Shown in pieces: positions 36,165-48,737 of a DNA stretch of 64,000 bases; position 1 is the first letter of the stretch, and every line of letters begins with the position of its first letter. A program made the position numbers and the translations under genes. The notes under the pieces were generated by a model. That model did not search any database, was not told the DNA's origin, and saw nothing but the letters and a program-made list of their open reading frames with translations. The DNA comes from Cyathus striatus (lineage: Eukaryota; Basidiomycota; Agaricomycetes; Agaricales; Nidulariaceae): NCBI GenBank assembly GCA_025738555.1, contig JAOVFP010000010.1, forward strand, positions 620,001 to 684,000. Reading direction: 5' to 3'.

Positions 36165-39100
36165 GAGTGAGAGACTGGGGGTGGGGCAAAACTGTGTGCT
36201 GCCATTTCATATGGGACATTTGTATGCAGACTTATTACCACATGTTAACAACTCGATGAACTTACAAAAATAAATTAACACTCAGAATGGTCAGTCCACA
36301 CAATATATCAGGCTATCAGACTGATCAATCACTATTTTGCATTAAAACAGTGAGATTCAGACCATGATGCATTCGCAAAAGGAACTAGCTTGACACATCG
36401 ATCTACTTCTGTTATTACATGTGCACCTTATCACTATCACACATCTCCTTCAGTTATTTTTCCGTTCCCATCGCGCAAGTAAGTACCTTATTTCCTATCA
36501 CTTCTTCTGAACTAACACCAAAAATACCAATGCATCAGTGTCTCTTCTCACAGAATGACATCTCTTGGACGTTTCGTGCTCTTACACAGACAACGCGCGA
36601 GGACCGAACAGTCAGCGGACCGGACCGGGTGGGCTGGAGAACGCTCTAATGGCTTCGCAGAGGCTATGCGCTGGGATGGTATTGGCAGTTTCATTGGCTT
36701 GGAACTATCCTAGATGGAAGATGTGTGCTTTCTCGGTTCCTTTGCACATACCCACAATATGGTCCCCCATGTTGCACCTATTCAAGCTGTATTCTACCCA
36801 TCTTCCACCTATACTCAATGACAAAGATAGTCGTCACTTTACGCCTTCACTCTTGTACCGATATCTCTCATATGCTGGTTGCATGCCCCATTCATTTCTC
36901 ATCACCGACTATGGCTCCTCCATTTTCATCACCTCGCTAACCCCATTATAGATGGTGACGGGGTGTTCTGTCGTCGAACGTTCAAGGTTGGAGAGATTGG
37001 GGAAGGTAGTGAATAAGAACAAGCCTAGACGTAAGTCGTAGCATGAAAAAAAGAGGGCAATGATAACAGATAAAAGAATGAACGAATAATCAAGAGGGAA
37101 ATTAAAATGAAACGAATGGAACATAATTAAACCCAACGCCTCAACCCAAGTCCCTATCCTTCCACCAGTCGGAGCATAGCATGATAAGGTTAAAGACCTG
37201 GACATCGTATCGCAGAGGTCGGAACACTGGTCCCGAGGACCAAACGAATAGCTTGAGGCAGAGAAAGGGATCTTGAATGGGTGTGAAACCCTAAACCCTA
37301 GCATCTTGAGCCATCCGAGGGGTGCATAATGGCCAGAGAGTCAGAACACCGTCCTTACAGGCCTTGATGACGTGTACAGGAAACCTAGAGACAGAGTGGA
37401 AAGTGGAAGCAGCGAGTAATAAACGAGAATTTGTAACCGAGATGCGTTGAGGTGCAAGCAGAACGTGACAGTGCATAGGCGAGTCACGTGGTGTTTGGCT
37501 TCAGCTTCCCATTGTTTGGTCAAGCCGTGCCGCATCTTTAAGTCCACACAACGTAACGAAAACACAGAAAACCAAACGCAAGAACAGAAGTAAGAAGATT
37601 GGAATGAAAACACAGAATTTTTGAGTAAATATAAGTAGTTAATTAAGGATAAAATATAAAAGAAATGATGTAAATCAAATTATAAGCATAGAACTAGGTT
37701 ATACCAGTGTACTAGCCACTTTCAGTACGATGCATGAAATGTTGCTAGTCGGAGAGGATGCTTCAAACCCCACGTCTGAACGGTTCTAAGAGGGTAGGGG
37801 AGAATGGCAGTTTCTTCATTGACCAGCACGTTGGTCTTCACAAGCACCGCCAACATTCCAACACTTACATCAAAATCTCTTTACCAATCACATTCGCAGC
37901 CAGCAATTCATCTGATGAGAGTTGATGTACTTTAGCGCACGAGTTTAAATTACTTTAATAATACTTAGAATAGTTCCCTGATTCCAGTATAATTTAATAT
38001 TCTAAGTTCCCATGTTCAAAGATTTTAATAAGCTCGAGAGCGCGCAAGTATCAATTCTTTTCAAAGGTAAACTAAAAATAGAATTACTTGTATATTTTTA
38101 GAACATGCTAGGACTTCGACAGTTTATCAAGCACGAGTTCAATCAAACACAATTCAATTCAGTACGCGTTCTAAATACTAACTCAATCCGGTACGTATAT
38201 TTCTGTGTCTAATTCTGTTCTGATACACCGCCCTGTCTGTGGGGGGGAAGAATGCCCGTGCAGTTCCTGCTGTATTTCTTCCCCCTTGCTTAGCTATATA
38301 CTTCTACTGACACGGCTATTTACAGTTTATTATCTATTTCGGATTTTGCTACCATACGGTACTCAAGTCTAGGCTTAATACGTGTCAAGGCTTATTTATG
38401 GCATGCGTGCACAGCCAATCACCGTGCATTCTCACGTTTCCCTATCTACCGCCATATTGCGACAGCATGCGCTCACGCGGGCGCTCTCATCAGCGCCTTC
38501 CTTATTCGGAAGCTATGGTAATGATGCATGATGCGTCTTTGCTGCTGATTCTTCTTTCCCTATCTACACAGGTTCTGATCTACCTGTTTGACGTCATATT
38601 GTGGCCAGGAAAGTCTTTCCTTGGTTGACTAGTTTTGGCCGGATCTATGGTTCAGATAAGCGGTCCTTTCTCGCACTCTTATGTCTTTACTTTTCCAAGT
38701 TTTAATCATGTTCTGTAGGGACTCTCTACACTTTTAGCAAGTGTATCGTAACGTACTGGTTTTAAGAAAGTAAAATAGGTAGGTATTTGTTAAAGTGTTT
38801 TTAAATCCGAGACTGTGGCGGAGTAATGTGTTTCTTGAGTATTGTTTTTTATTAATCCCTTGTTTATTTTTAGGAGACCACCCGGGACCTCGGTTCCCCC
38901 TCTTATGTACCCACTCGTACGCACTCAGTCTGGAGTTCTTTTAACGAAGAACGCGAAAATTAAAATGGTACGTTACGATACTCATTCCTATCGTAAAAAC
39001 GGTCATTGGATACGATTTTGTCGTGAAATATATTTTTAGTTCATGTGCTAGTAGTGGGTACATGAAAATTCATGTTCCTTGAACCCCGATCTTCTGAATG

Positions 39101-41606
39101 GTAGGCGTCTTATATATATCCTGTGGTATTAATGGTCTTGTTGTATATATAGCTTTTGTGAATAATGAGAAGGGGGAGTAAGGTCGAACACATTCCTCAA
39201 AAAGAGAGGGTAATTCATGTAATTGGATTAAAAATATATTATCTGCAAAATAGAACAGCAGATAGTTGTAAATTATAGAAGCATTGAGTTTCTGCACTCA
39301 ATGTTTGATATGGATACAACAAAGCATGAAGTACATGTACAATATGAGTGCACTGATAAAAAGTAAACTAATGGGCTGAAGGTTGTGCCTCATATTCATC
39401 TACTAATGTAATTGTAGCATGTTCATATAATAGCTATGCTGCTGATTGTGACAACTTCTGGTGGAGATCGTACTTTCAGATGTACAATATATTTCAGAAA
39501 AGAATACAGCTTTCCACTCTTCACATAGCACCAGACATTTGCACTCCTTCTGAATCTATCCATGTTCTACCTAGTTCACCTTTGGTAGAGATCGTACCAT
39601 TCAGATATTAATGTATCGTAATGACACCATGGGTACTTTCAATATGTATCTCAAAGCTGGGCTTCTGTGTATTCTTCTTGGCAATACCTTGAGGGGACAA
39701 CAAATATGTCTGCACATTATGTTTATGACTATCTAACCGTTGGTTCAGTAAGCCTTAATTTAGATTGACTGTTGAAGTTTCACTAGTTTTTTTGGGCGCA
39801 TAAGTTCGTGGTGATCCAGTCATTGATGGCAATATTTCGTTACTCTTTTGTGCAATCTATCTTCATTCAGTATTCTTGAATCTTCCCTCGTACTTTTCTC
39901 TTCTCAAGTTATCAAGGAAGTATATTCTATGGACTATTTCTCTTGAGTTCTAAATATAATTAAATATCTTACAGATTGTATGTTAGGGCTCACTAGTACG
40001 CTAACCTTGGTTCCGTGGATTATTCGAGCATTTATTGTTTTTGCTACATGCTACAGGATTTATTGTGTTCCGCTCAAGGGTAAAAGAATTAAGTGTATAC
40101 ATTCAGCCTTGATTTATGTCTATTTTACCCCTTTGGAATCAATGAGAACTGGTACTGACGTACAGACTTCAGTATGGCACCTGTGCTACATATTCAATAA
40201 CACTTTATCATTAGTATAATTGTGCCACCAATCTCATACTTCCACGTCGTCACCTCCCTCTTCGTCACACTAAGTGCCTGCTTTCCTATTACCACGTCTT
40301 CACCTCCTTATCAGTCTAAGCACTTGGATCTCCATGTCGGCTATAACTGTCTCGTATTTTGGTCGCTTCGGTAACTCTTCAGAACTACCAAGCGCAAAAT
40401 TCACTATCGTACATGTCCAAAAAATATAGGATGCACCACATAATATTGTCTTTTGAATATTCCAATACAGTATATCTTCAAAACATAAATGTAGAAGGCT
40501 AAGAACCAGTGGTTCTAATGGAGTTGTATATTAGAACTGTATATACATTATATTATACTACAGAGAAGTGGTTTTCGAAAAGACTTTTAAATGAATAAAG
40601 CCAAAAAATTTAACTGCTGTCCACCGCATTCAGAGTTCCCCGCTCACCCTGGCAAACTGAAGAGGTGTAAGTCGGCTGGGTGTACCTAACAAAGAATAAT
40701 AAACAGTCAATCGAGACATCTGTCCAATCTAGAGATTTCTAAGGTGAAAGGAATGGAACTAGCAAAATAAATGTTGATGATAAGATGTAACGAGTGAAGT
40801 TGAGCCTCAAGACGAAGTTCGAGCATAAAGAGAGCCCGTGAGAGCGTGAAAACGAATAAATTGAAGGTAAAATTATTGAGACGACGTAGTAGACTTAGAA
40901 CTAGAGTTAGAGACAACGTAAAACTCGGTTGGATTCTGTAGTGCAACTACAGAGGAAGTTTAAACACTAGAAAAACTAACATATCTAAAGGTAGTAAGTC
41001 TGTGTACATCGGAAGAAGGAATGTAAAATATTATAAAGAACGTAGCTTGAAACCATTCTGAAAAATAGAAAACTTGAGTACGAAGGTCCAGTGAATTGAG
41101 GAATTTGCGAGGAGACAAGTTTTCTTGTCAAGCTTCAGGGTCCTGTGTCAGTGCCGATGTTAGAGCTATTTTGAGAGCTTGGAGTGTCACAGGAGATGGG
41201 TATACGTCGGAACAGTGCACGAATAGATACAAATTGAGGAAAGTGTATGAGAGAGTGGGGATGTGAATGACTGGAGGACGCGTATGGACACGTCGCGCAA
41301 ATGTGATCTTGCTGAATATGTAATCCAATCTCCAGCATCTTGAGATGTTGAATAAATGATGTTTTGCACTGCAGGCAGTTCGCCTGCTCTACAATACCAA
41401 TACACTCAAACTGCTACTTTAACCTCAACACTCTCCCACCTCGACATCCTCTCGCCTCAACGTTCTCCCGCCTCTACGTTCTTCCACCTCGACATCCTCC
41501 CAACTCTAAACTCTTCTACCTCTGCGTTCGACATTCTTTCTCCCTCTGAGCCCCAGCCTATAACATTACCAAACTTCCACTTCCTCCACTCCCTTCATTG
41601 CTTACC
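36165..41606. other. Non-coding interior of the 18-kb element
   Basis: I find no supportable gene in 5.4 kb. Frames are short and lack motifs. 37,920-38,150 is a dispersed repeat with a copy outside the element, so older repeats or host DNA lie within it. 41,400-41,600, just before the cargo gene, is CT-rich (ACCTCGACATCCTC-like), which is common in fungal promoters and 5' leaders. Confidence 0.5.
37920..38150 (-). repeat. Dispersed repeat, copy 2 of 2
   Basis: The reverse complement matches 26,070-26,240 over most of its length, with small insertions. It lies inside the 18-kb element. It may be a solo LTR fragment or another small element, but I could not define its ends. Confidence 0.55.
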
Positions 41607-43962
41607 ATGACCAGACGACAATGGACAACTCCGGCACAGCGAAAGTGGCTCTCAAAAAGGATTCCTGCATTCATTGACGCGAAAGAAAAACGACAGACAA
41701 CGGCGTGGTTCACTGACGTATATGAAGAATGGGGGATTGAGTGGGGACGACAGCCACCTACCAAGAAGGAGAAGAAAAGATGGGGTGATAAGGCAGAGAT
41801 TAATAAGTGGAGGGCGATGTGCAAGGTAAGCATTTACTTCATCACAGTAGAAGGTGTAACTTACCAACCATTTATTGTTGCAGCGCCTTAGTGTTTGGTT
41901 CCCAAACCATATTCGTGATTCCACTGCAGTGACTCGAGGAGTACTTCTTTCGAAGTCGAAGAAGTCTACTAGTGTGAAGATTCTCCACGATTGGCAGGCG
42001 TATAAGATTCTATATGGTGATCAGCTAAAGCCTCTTATTAGCGCTCAATGGAAAGAATACAAGTCCTCCCCACCATTGGATACTGAGCCCAGAAAGTCCA
42101 AATTTCAATTCGAAAATGCGCTTATCCAACAATACTATAACGAGGAGGGGGCAAGCGTTAGAGCAGAGGTCAAAGACTACCAAGATGAGCTGCGCGAGGG
42201 GAGTTGTGATGATTCTCCAGTGTCCGACAGTGAGGGGTCCGACAACCTAAAGTATGAAGAGTAGGTCAGATGTACTTTCATATGATGTATAAAACTCACA
42301 TGCGCCTAGATCGATTAAGACACTCAGTACTTCCATTGCCCAAGTGCTTTCTAAGTTCTCGAAGTTGACTGGTGGCTGGAAATTCACTATTTTTGCTGGA
42401 GGACCACGCCCATCTTGGGGTGGAAAGTTAGAAACCATAATGTACGTCAACATAAACTGTTCCATATGACTTGAAAGGTCCTTACAGTCTCATTATAGCT
42501 TGCACTATGGTACCGATAAGAATGAACATGACTGGAGAGCCTGGATGGGAAGCAAAACGTTTGCAACGGATATTGAAAATAAATTTGACAACTTCCTCTA
42601 TGACTGCTTTTGTGAGTATATACATATTCAAATCCTATATGCATACAATACTAATAAACATACCGAAGCGGAAGAGGAGTGCCTTTCACATAGCCTTGCC
42701 AATGACCAGCATCACACAGTTAGTCCAAGCAGTGAAAAAGATTCCAGTAATCAGGAAGAAGAGCGAGCCACAGACGGTGGAGGTGAGCATGGGGTTGATG
42801 ATGAACGTGAAGAGAATGAAGGACCAGAAGAAGAGCGCTCTCACACGAATACAGAACCTCACATGCCACCTGTCAAATATGTCAGAACTTCTGATGGCCG
42901 TCGTATCTGCCAGTATGAAGCCAGCCGCGAAGCGAACATAGCTCGAAATGATCTATTTCTCACTCAATTGTGCTCGAAGGATCAAAGCACCAACCAGCCA
43001 CCCAGCCCTCCCAAGCAAAAACAGCTCAGAAAACCAAAGACAGCGCACAAGAAACCCAACGACGCCGAACCCGACCAGAACATTACTCCCATTCACAAAT
43101 CCAAGCGCCTGGAAAACAGTAGTAGAAGGTATGTATCTGAATACTTCCCAATTTTGTATCCATTAACTAATTTAATGTATTGTTCTATCAGTGATCTGTC
43201 AACTACGTCCAATGATATTGATGGAACCATGGCTTCTTCTGTTGCGAGCAGTAATGAACAGTTGTATGTTCGTTATTTCTGTTTTATTGCTCAGTGCTGA
43301 TTTAATTCCCATGTTTCAGGGGTGACAGCCTGCCTTCCATATCAGTCATCACAGAAGATGATGTTAGGTTATTACCAGAATATGCGTGTCAGTACATCTG
43401 ATATCTTCAGAACGTATCGCTAGACTCATGCTGGCAGGCTCTGGTAACGGAATGGAAGAGCTTTGAATCAAGGACACCAGATATACTAGTAAGTTTTTAC
43501 TTTCAGCTCGTGGGGCATACTTATTCTGAAATATAACAGGCATTTCCCACCTTAAACCGTCCCAATGAAGTTGGTTGGTGGATTCAGCATCATCGAAGTG
43601 CAGTAGCTGTCCCACCTATAACAGCTTCGAAGTTTGGACAGTCATGGATGACATGGTGGCTGTCCATTCAACTGCAGTGGCGTGTTTCTGATACTAGGGA
43701 TCTCGTCAAGTCTTTACCATCGGATACTTGCCAGTGGGAGACTTTGTTCCGTGGTGGGCCTTTAGGCCTGTGCTGTGTGGTTATGTCGCTGTCCTGGTGG
43801 GTTTCCTCCATTCAACAAGCACCGGATGATTCGATGGGTAAACTCTGGGATGCGGTTGACGACGTGACTTGGGTATTTCGGCAAGTTGATACTCCACCTG
43901 TGCTTTCAGGAAAGAAGCGAGGTACGGGTAACGAAACGACTCCGAAACCAAAGAAAGCGTAA
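41607..43962 (+). CDS. Cargo gene of the KDZ element: 638-aa protein of an expanded Agaricomycete family, function unknown
   Basis: Start ATG 41,607 (MTRRQWTTPAQRKWLSKRIP). Nine exons join in frame: 41,607-41,825; 41,884-42,260; 42,310-42,441; 42,499-42,611; 42,669-43,128; 43,192-43,263; 43,320-43,362; 43,411-43,488; 43,540-43,962. Recognisable blocks are an N-terminal WTT..Q..WL..R.P.F segment, WKFTIFAGGPRPSWGGKLET, IARNDLFLTQL, and the C-terminal GWWIQHHRS ... WMTWWLSIQLQWR. I recall these blocks from many uncharacterised mushroom proteins. The middle is acidic and probably disordered. No enzyme motif is visible. Its open frame inside the transposon argues for a role in the element or recent transfer with it. 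Confidence 0.7.
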
Positions 43963-44880
43963 GTCTTGTCCTCCATATCTATTATCCTTTATAGCTGATT
44001 GTATTATATCAAGTTGTCGAAAGTAATTAATTAGCATTATAAGTGCCTGCAATATTTTATTGCACTTGAGTAAGCCTCCCTGCGTGCTCTATGTTTCTTC
44101 TTTCTGCTATTGCCAAACTATTGCATTATTTTAATTCAATTTTATTGCTTATACTTCTCGTTCTCTATCTAGTCATGGTAGATATATTCATTTTAATCTC
44201 TCCATTATTCAAAGCATCATATTTTATACTTTCTAGATTTATTTACATCTCTCCTTAATTCAACTTTTCAGCTTATCTCGCTATATCTACTACTAATGGT
44301 CACATTCTGTCTTTGCTTTATACATAGTATTATCTTGCTTCTTTGAAGCTCGTACTCGATATACATTGCTATTTGCGATTATATTAGTTGTATGCACTGG
44401 ATCTAAGCGCACAATGTTCAGATCATGACTTTCTTAATTACTAACCTCAAATCATGTTAGCTTGATGGCCGACATAGCCTGGCGGTTAGACAATTCCATA
44501 CTATTGTTCACTGTAGTTCGGTCATCCACTGAATCGGTCTGGCTCGTGTTTAGTACTTTCCCGTGCAAACTTCACTCTTAAACTTAACACTTAGTCTAAT
44601 TCAAAGTATAAGATATCTTTTATGTATTTTATTTATTTATACTTGCAAAGAGTGAAGGGTTGAAATGTTGAGGATTGTCACGCTTACCATGAACCGGAAC
44701 AGCGGAGTTTAAAAATGACGCGGTTGGGAAGCGACAACTGTCAACCATGTTTGTGACGAGCGATCTTACAAGTAGACCGGGTCCCAGCGACATCCAGGAC
44801 AAGTCGCCCACATGCGTTCTCAATGCGTTCTCGCAAGGTAAGCTTCTCACTTACTTCATTATTTACCACCATCCTGCCAG
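43963..44880. other. AT-rich non-coding stretch after the cargo gene
   Basis: No supportable gene. Composition changes abruptly to C-rich at about 44,880. Confidence 0.4.
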
Positions 44881-46400
44881 CGTCTCCCCCACAGGCCGCC
44901 GTTGTAGACGCAACGTACGATTCACAACGTCAACCAGGCCACTTACCCCACCATCCCACGCCCCACTGTCGCCACCACTTCAATGTCCCTTACCTCAACG
45001 TGTCTCGTAAACGGCCACGTTTGTCCCCCGCCCGCTGCAACGCCCTCACTTCCATGTCCCCCACCTCGATGTCCCTCACCTCAAGGTACCATGGCTCATC
45101 ACCGCATGTAGAGTCAGGTAAGCACCTCCCTCAGCCAGCCCCATCCTTGCCTGCTGTCTCACGTCCCCCACAGGATAGTCTCCGCTTCGTAGACGACTAC
45201 GTCATGTCGTCAAGCCGCCCTCCTCAATGCCATCTCGCCAACAACGTCCCCCTTCTCCGTCCTTCTCCCCTGCATCTCGATAACGACCGGCAGCACTGGC
45301 AGGGACGGCGTCTGAGCCATGCAATTCACTCCCTCCTCCCTTATCCCCTGCATCCCAATGACGACGGCAGCACTGGCAGGAACGGCGTCGACACCTCATC
45401 ACCCAGCCTCCTCTCTTCCCTCCTCCCCTCTGTGTCGTTGACGACGGCGATGTTTCCAGGGGTTTCCCAACCTTTCAACATGGCTTCGTCGTCTCGTACC
45501 GCGCCGCAACCTTGCCTTCCACCTGCCCAGTGCCTTCATCCCACCTCCCTGTTCGGCCCCCCAGCGGCGCAACATCGCCTACCTTCCTCAACGGCCCCAG
45601 GCCCTCTCCCCTCCCTTCTACCACCACCACCCCGCCGGCTCGTCCGCTTGAATCATCGACCTTACCTACTTCCCAGTCCCCACCACCACCTCGCCTTCTA
45701 CGACACGGTGTGGCCATCTCGCAGATCCTCCCATCACCACCCTCTCGCCGTGACATCGCCGTCTCGACCCACACCACCACCTCACTTCCAACCTCCTCCC
45801 CTTTCCATCTCGTATCACCACACCACCACCCCTCACGGCATAACCGTCTCGCACCGCCTCTTAGCCCACGGCATTGTTTGCCATGCAGAATCCTCCCCCT
45901 TCACAACGAAGACAGCCTCCACCACCTCCATCGACTGCACGTTGACGCCATATCCATCGTCGACCACCACCACCACCTCCTCCTCCCACGCCAGCAGTCT
46001 CGCCCAGCACTCAACACCATCACCACCGCTTCCTCACTTTCGTTCCAAACGGCATCACAGCTGTTTCTCGAACTACCACCTCAACACCAACAACTCATAA
46101 CCTAACCTCCCACCTCGCCTCCCACCTCACTGTCGACACAGTATTGGTTCCGGTGGATAGAACAATGTCAACCCCACATCACTCACCTTGAGTCGTCTCA
46201 ATGTATCCACCTCTCTCCCTCTACCACCATGCCGTATCGCCTATGACGGCTGCCACCACTTGCTACTTTCTGCTTCACAATGGCACTGGCGACATTTCCT
46301 CCCCTTTGGTAACACCATACTGCACCCTGGCAACCCCTCACACCACAGCGTCACATTCATCGCATTTTTTCCACCACCCCGCCACTTTCCTATTGTAGGT
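44881..46400. repeat. C-rich low-complexity tract
   Basis: 1.5 kb dominated by CCACC, CCTC and CATC words, with short imperfect repeats such as ACCTCAA-GTCCC. It contains a 425-aa open frame (44,823-46,100) rich in Pro, Ser and His. It probably stays open because C-rich DNA lacks stop codons. I treat it as non-coding sequence between the cargo gene and the right array. Confidence 0.6.
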
Positions 46401-46539
46401 AATGTGTTGTATTAGATATGTAGTTGATATATGTAGTTTGTTATATGAGTATAGTCAGACCATATGTTAGTAGTATAGTAATGATACTTGTTATTATATG
46501 CACAATTTGTGAAATTATGAGATAAATATAAACAACTAA

Positions 46540-48640
46540 ATAATGAGTGCTTAGGAGTACACATAGGAGCATTACAATAATAAGAGAAAGCATAAATTAA
46601 TGAGTGTTTATGAGTATACATATAGCATTACAATAATAATAGGAAGCAATAAGTAATGAGTACTTATGAGTATGCATAATAGCATTACAATATTAATAAT
46701 AAGCATAAATTAATGAGTGCTTATGAGTATGCATAGTAAAATTATAATAATTAGAGGAAGCAATAAGTAATGAGTACATATGAGTACACATAGTAGCATT
46801 ACAATAATAATAGGAAGCAATAAGTAATGAGTACTTATGAGTACACATAATAGCATTACAATAATGATAAGATGTATAAATTAATGAGTGCTTATGAGTA
46901 CACATAGTAGCATTACAATAGTAATAGGAAGCATAAATTAATGAGTGCTTATGAGTATGCATAGTAACATTATGATAATTATAGGAAGCAATAAGTAATG
47001 AGTACTTATGAGTACACATATTAGCATTACAATAATAATAGGAAGCATAAATTTATGAGTACTTATGAGTACACATAGTAGCATTGTAATAATCATAGGA
47101 AATATAGAGTTATGAGTAATTATGAGTACATATAGTAGCACCTATATATACACATAGAATATGCAGTACTCATATAGCTCAGAGCTTATATGATAAGCAA
47201 TAGGAAACATAAATTAATGAGTACTTATGAATACACATAATACTATTAAAATAATAATAGGAAGCATTACAGTAATAATAGAGAACATAAAGTAATGAGT
47301 ACTTATGAGTACACATACTAGTATTACAATAACAATAGGAAACATAAAGTAATGAGTACTTATGAGTACACATACTAGTATTACAATAATAATAGGAAAC
47401 ATAAAGTAATGAGTACTTATGAGTATGCATAATAGTATTACAATAACAATAGGAAACATAAAGTAATGAGTACTTATGAGTACACATACTAGTATTACAA
47501 TAATAATAGGAAACATAAAGTTATGAGTACTTATGAGTACACATACTAGTATTACAATAACAATAGGAAACATAAAGTAATGAGTACTTATGAGTATGCA
47601 TAATAGTATTACAATAATAATAGGAAACATAAAGTAATGAGTACTTATGAGTACACATACTAGTATTACAATAATAATAATAAACATAAAGTAATGAGTA
47701 CTTATGAGTATGGATAATAGTATTACAATAACAATAGGAAACATAAAGTAATGAGTACTTATGAGTACACATACTAGTATTACAATAATAATAGGAAACA
47801 TAAAGTTATGAGTACTTATGAGTACACATACTAGTATTACAATAACAATAGGAAACTTAAAGTAATGAGTACTTATGAGTATGCAGTATGCATAATAGTA
47901 TTACAATAATAACAGGAAACATAAAGTTATGAGTACTTATGAGTACACATACTAGTATTACAATAACAATAGGAAACATAAAGTAATGAGTACTTACGAG
48001 TATGCATACTAGTATTACAATAATAATAGGAAACATAAAGTAATGAGTACTTATGAGTACACATACTAGTATTACAATAATAATAGGAAACATAAAGTAA
48101 TGAGTACTTATGAGTACACATACTAGTATTACAATAATAATAGGAAACATAAAGTAATGAGTACTTATGAGTATGCATACTAGTATTACAATAATAATAG
48201 GAAACATAAAGTAATGAGTACTTATGAGTACACATACTAGTATTACAATAATAATAGGAAACATAAAGTAATGAGTACTTATGAGTACACATACTAGTAT
48301 TACAATAATAATAGGAAACATAAAGTAATGAGTACTTATGAGTACACATACTAGTATTACAATAACAATAGGAAACATAAAGTAATGAGTACTTATGAGT
48401 ATGCATAATAGTATTACAATAATAATAGAAAACATAAAGTAATGAGTACTTATGAGTATGGATAATAGTATTACAATAACAATAGGAAATATAAAGTAAT
48501 GAGTACTTATGAGTATGGATAATAGTATTACAATAACAATAGGGAATGTGAAGTAATGAGTACTTATGAGTACACATAATACAATTGTAATAATGGTGAG
48601 AAGCATAAAATAATGAGTTTATATGAGTAATCTGTATACT
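46540..48640. repeat. Right subterminal array, ~57-bp units
   Basis: About 37 units by length, typically GGAAACATAAAGTAATGAG, then TACTTATGAGTACACATA, then CTAGTATTACAATAATAATA. It is inverted relative to the left array and about 0.8 kb longer. Units near the terminus (47,280-48,540) are nearly identical. Inner ones (46,540-47,200) are more diverged, with a break at 47,140-47,200. Confidence 0.9.
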
Positions 48641-48659
48641 ATATATAATATATGCCTCA

Positions 48660-48717
48660 CTCATTTAACCTCGACGTTTTATGATATGAAAATCATAAAA
48701 CGTCGAGGTTAAATGAG
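48660..48717. repeat. Right terminal palindrome (26-bp arms)
   Basis: Perfect 26-bp arms around a 6-base loop (ATGAAA). It is the inverted counterpart of the left palindrome. Confidence 0.9.
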
Positions 48718-48737
48718 AAATTTGGCTGATACTTATG

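Larger units (their letters stand above)
30773..48737. mobile_element. ~18-kb KDZ-family DNA transposon with cargo gene
   Basis: The two ends mirror each other. A 12-bp outer motif (TCAGCCAAATTT at 30,781; its complement ends at 48,729) is followed inward by a 58-59-bp palindrome, a TGAGGCATATATTATATATAG-like spacer and a long 57-bp-unit array. Between them lie a complete KDZ transposase (minus strand) and a complete 9-exon cargo gene (plus strand). TCGCAGT borders both sides, and excision restores the Spt5-like gene, which is the strongest evidence for the boundaries. The outermost 8 bp of the two ends (30,773-30,780 and 48,730-48,737) do not match well, so the exact termini could differ by up to 8 bp per side. 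Matching ends and open genes suggest a fairly recent insertion. Confidence 0.83.

Noticed and set aside
41607..43962. Interpretation of the cargo gene as a TET/JBP dioxygenase, known to travel with KDZ elements
   Set aside because: No HxD...H iron-binding pattern with the expected spacing is visible in the spliced protein.
44823..46100. 425-aa Pro/Ser/His-rich frame
   Set aside because: The DNA is C-rich and lacks stop codons by composition. There is no domain and no initiation or splice context that stands out.
47857..48664. Overlapping 245-249-aa open frames of 19-residue repeats
   Set aside because: They are by-products of the 57-bp array, whose unit length is divisible by three. The same happens at 30,847-31,674 and 46,693-47,801.
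30773..48737. Interpretation as a Starship element
   Set aside because: No DUF3435 tyrosine-recombinase-like gene is visible. The transposase is KDZ, the ends are inverted repeats, and Starships are known from Pezizomycotina.
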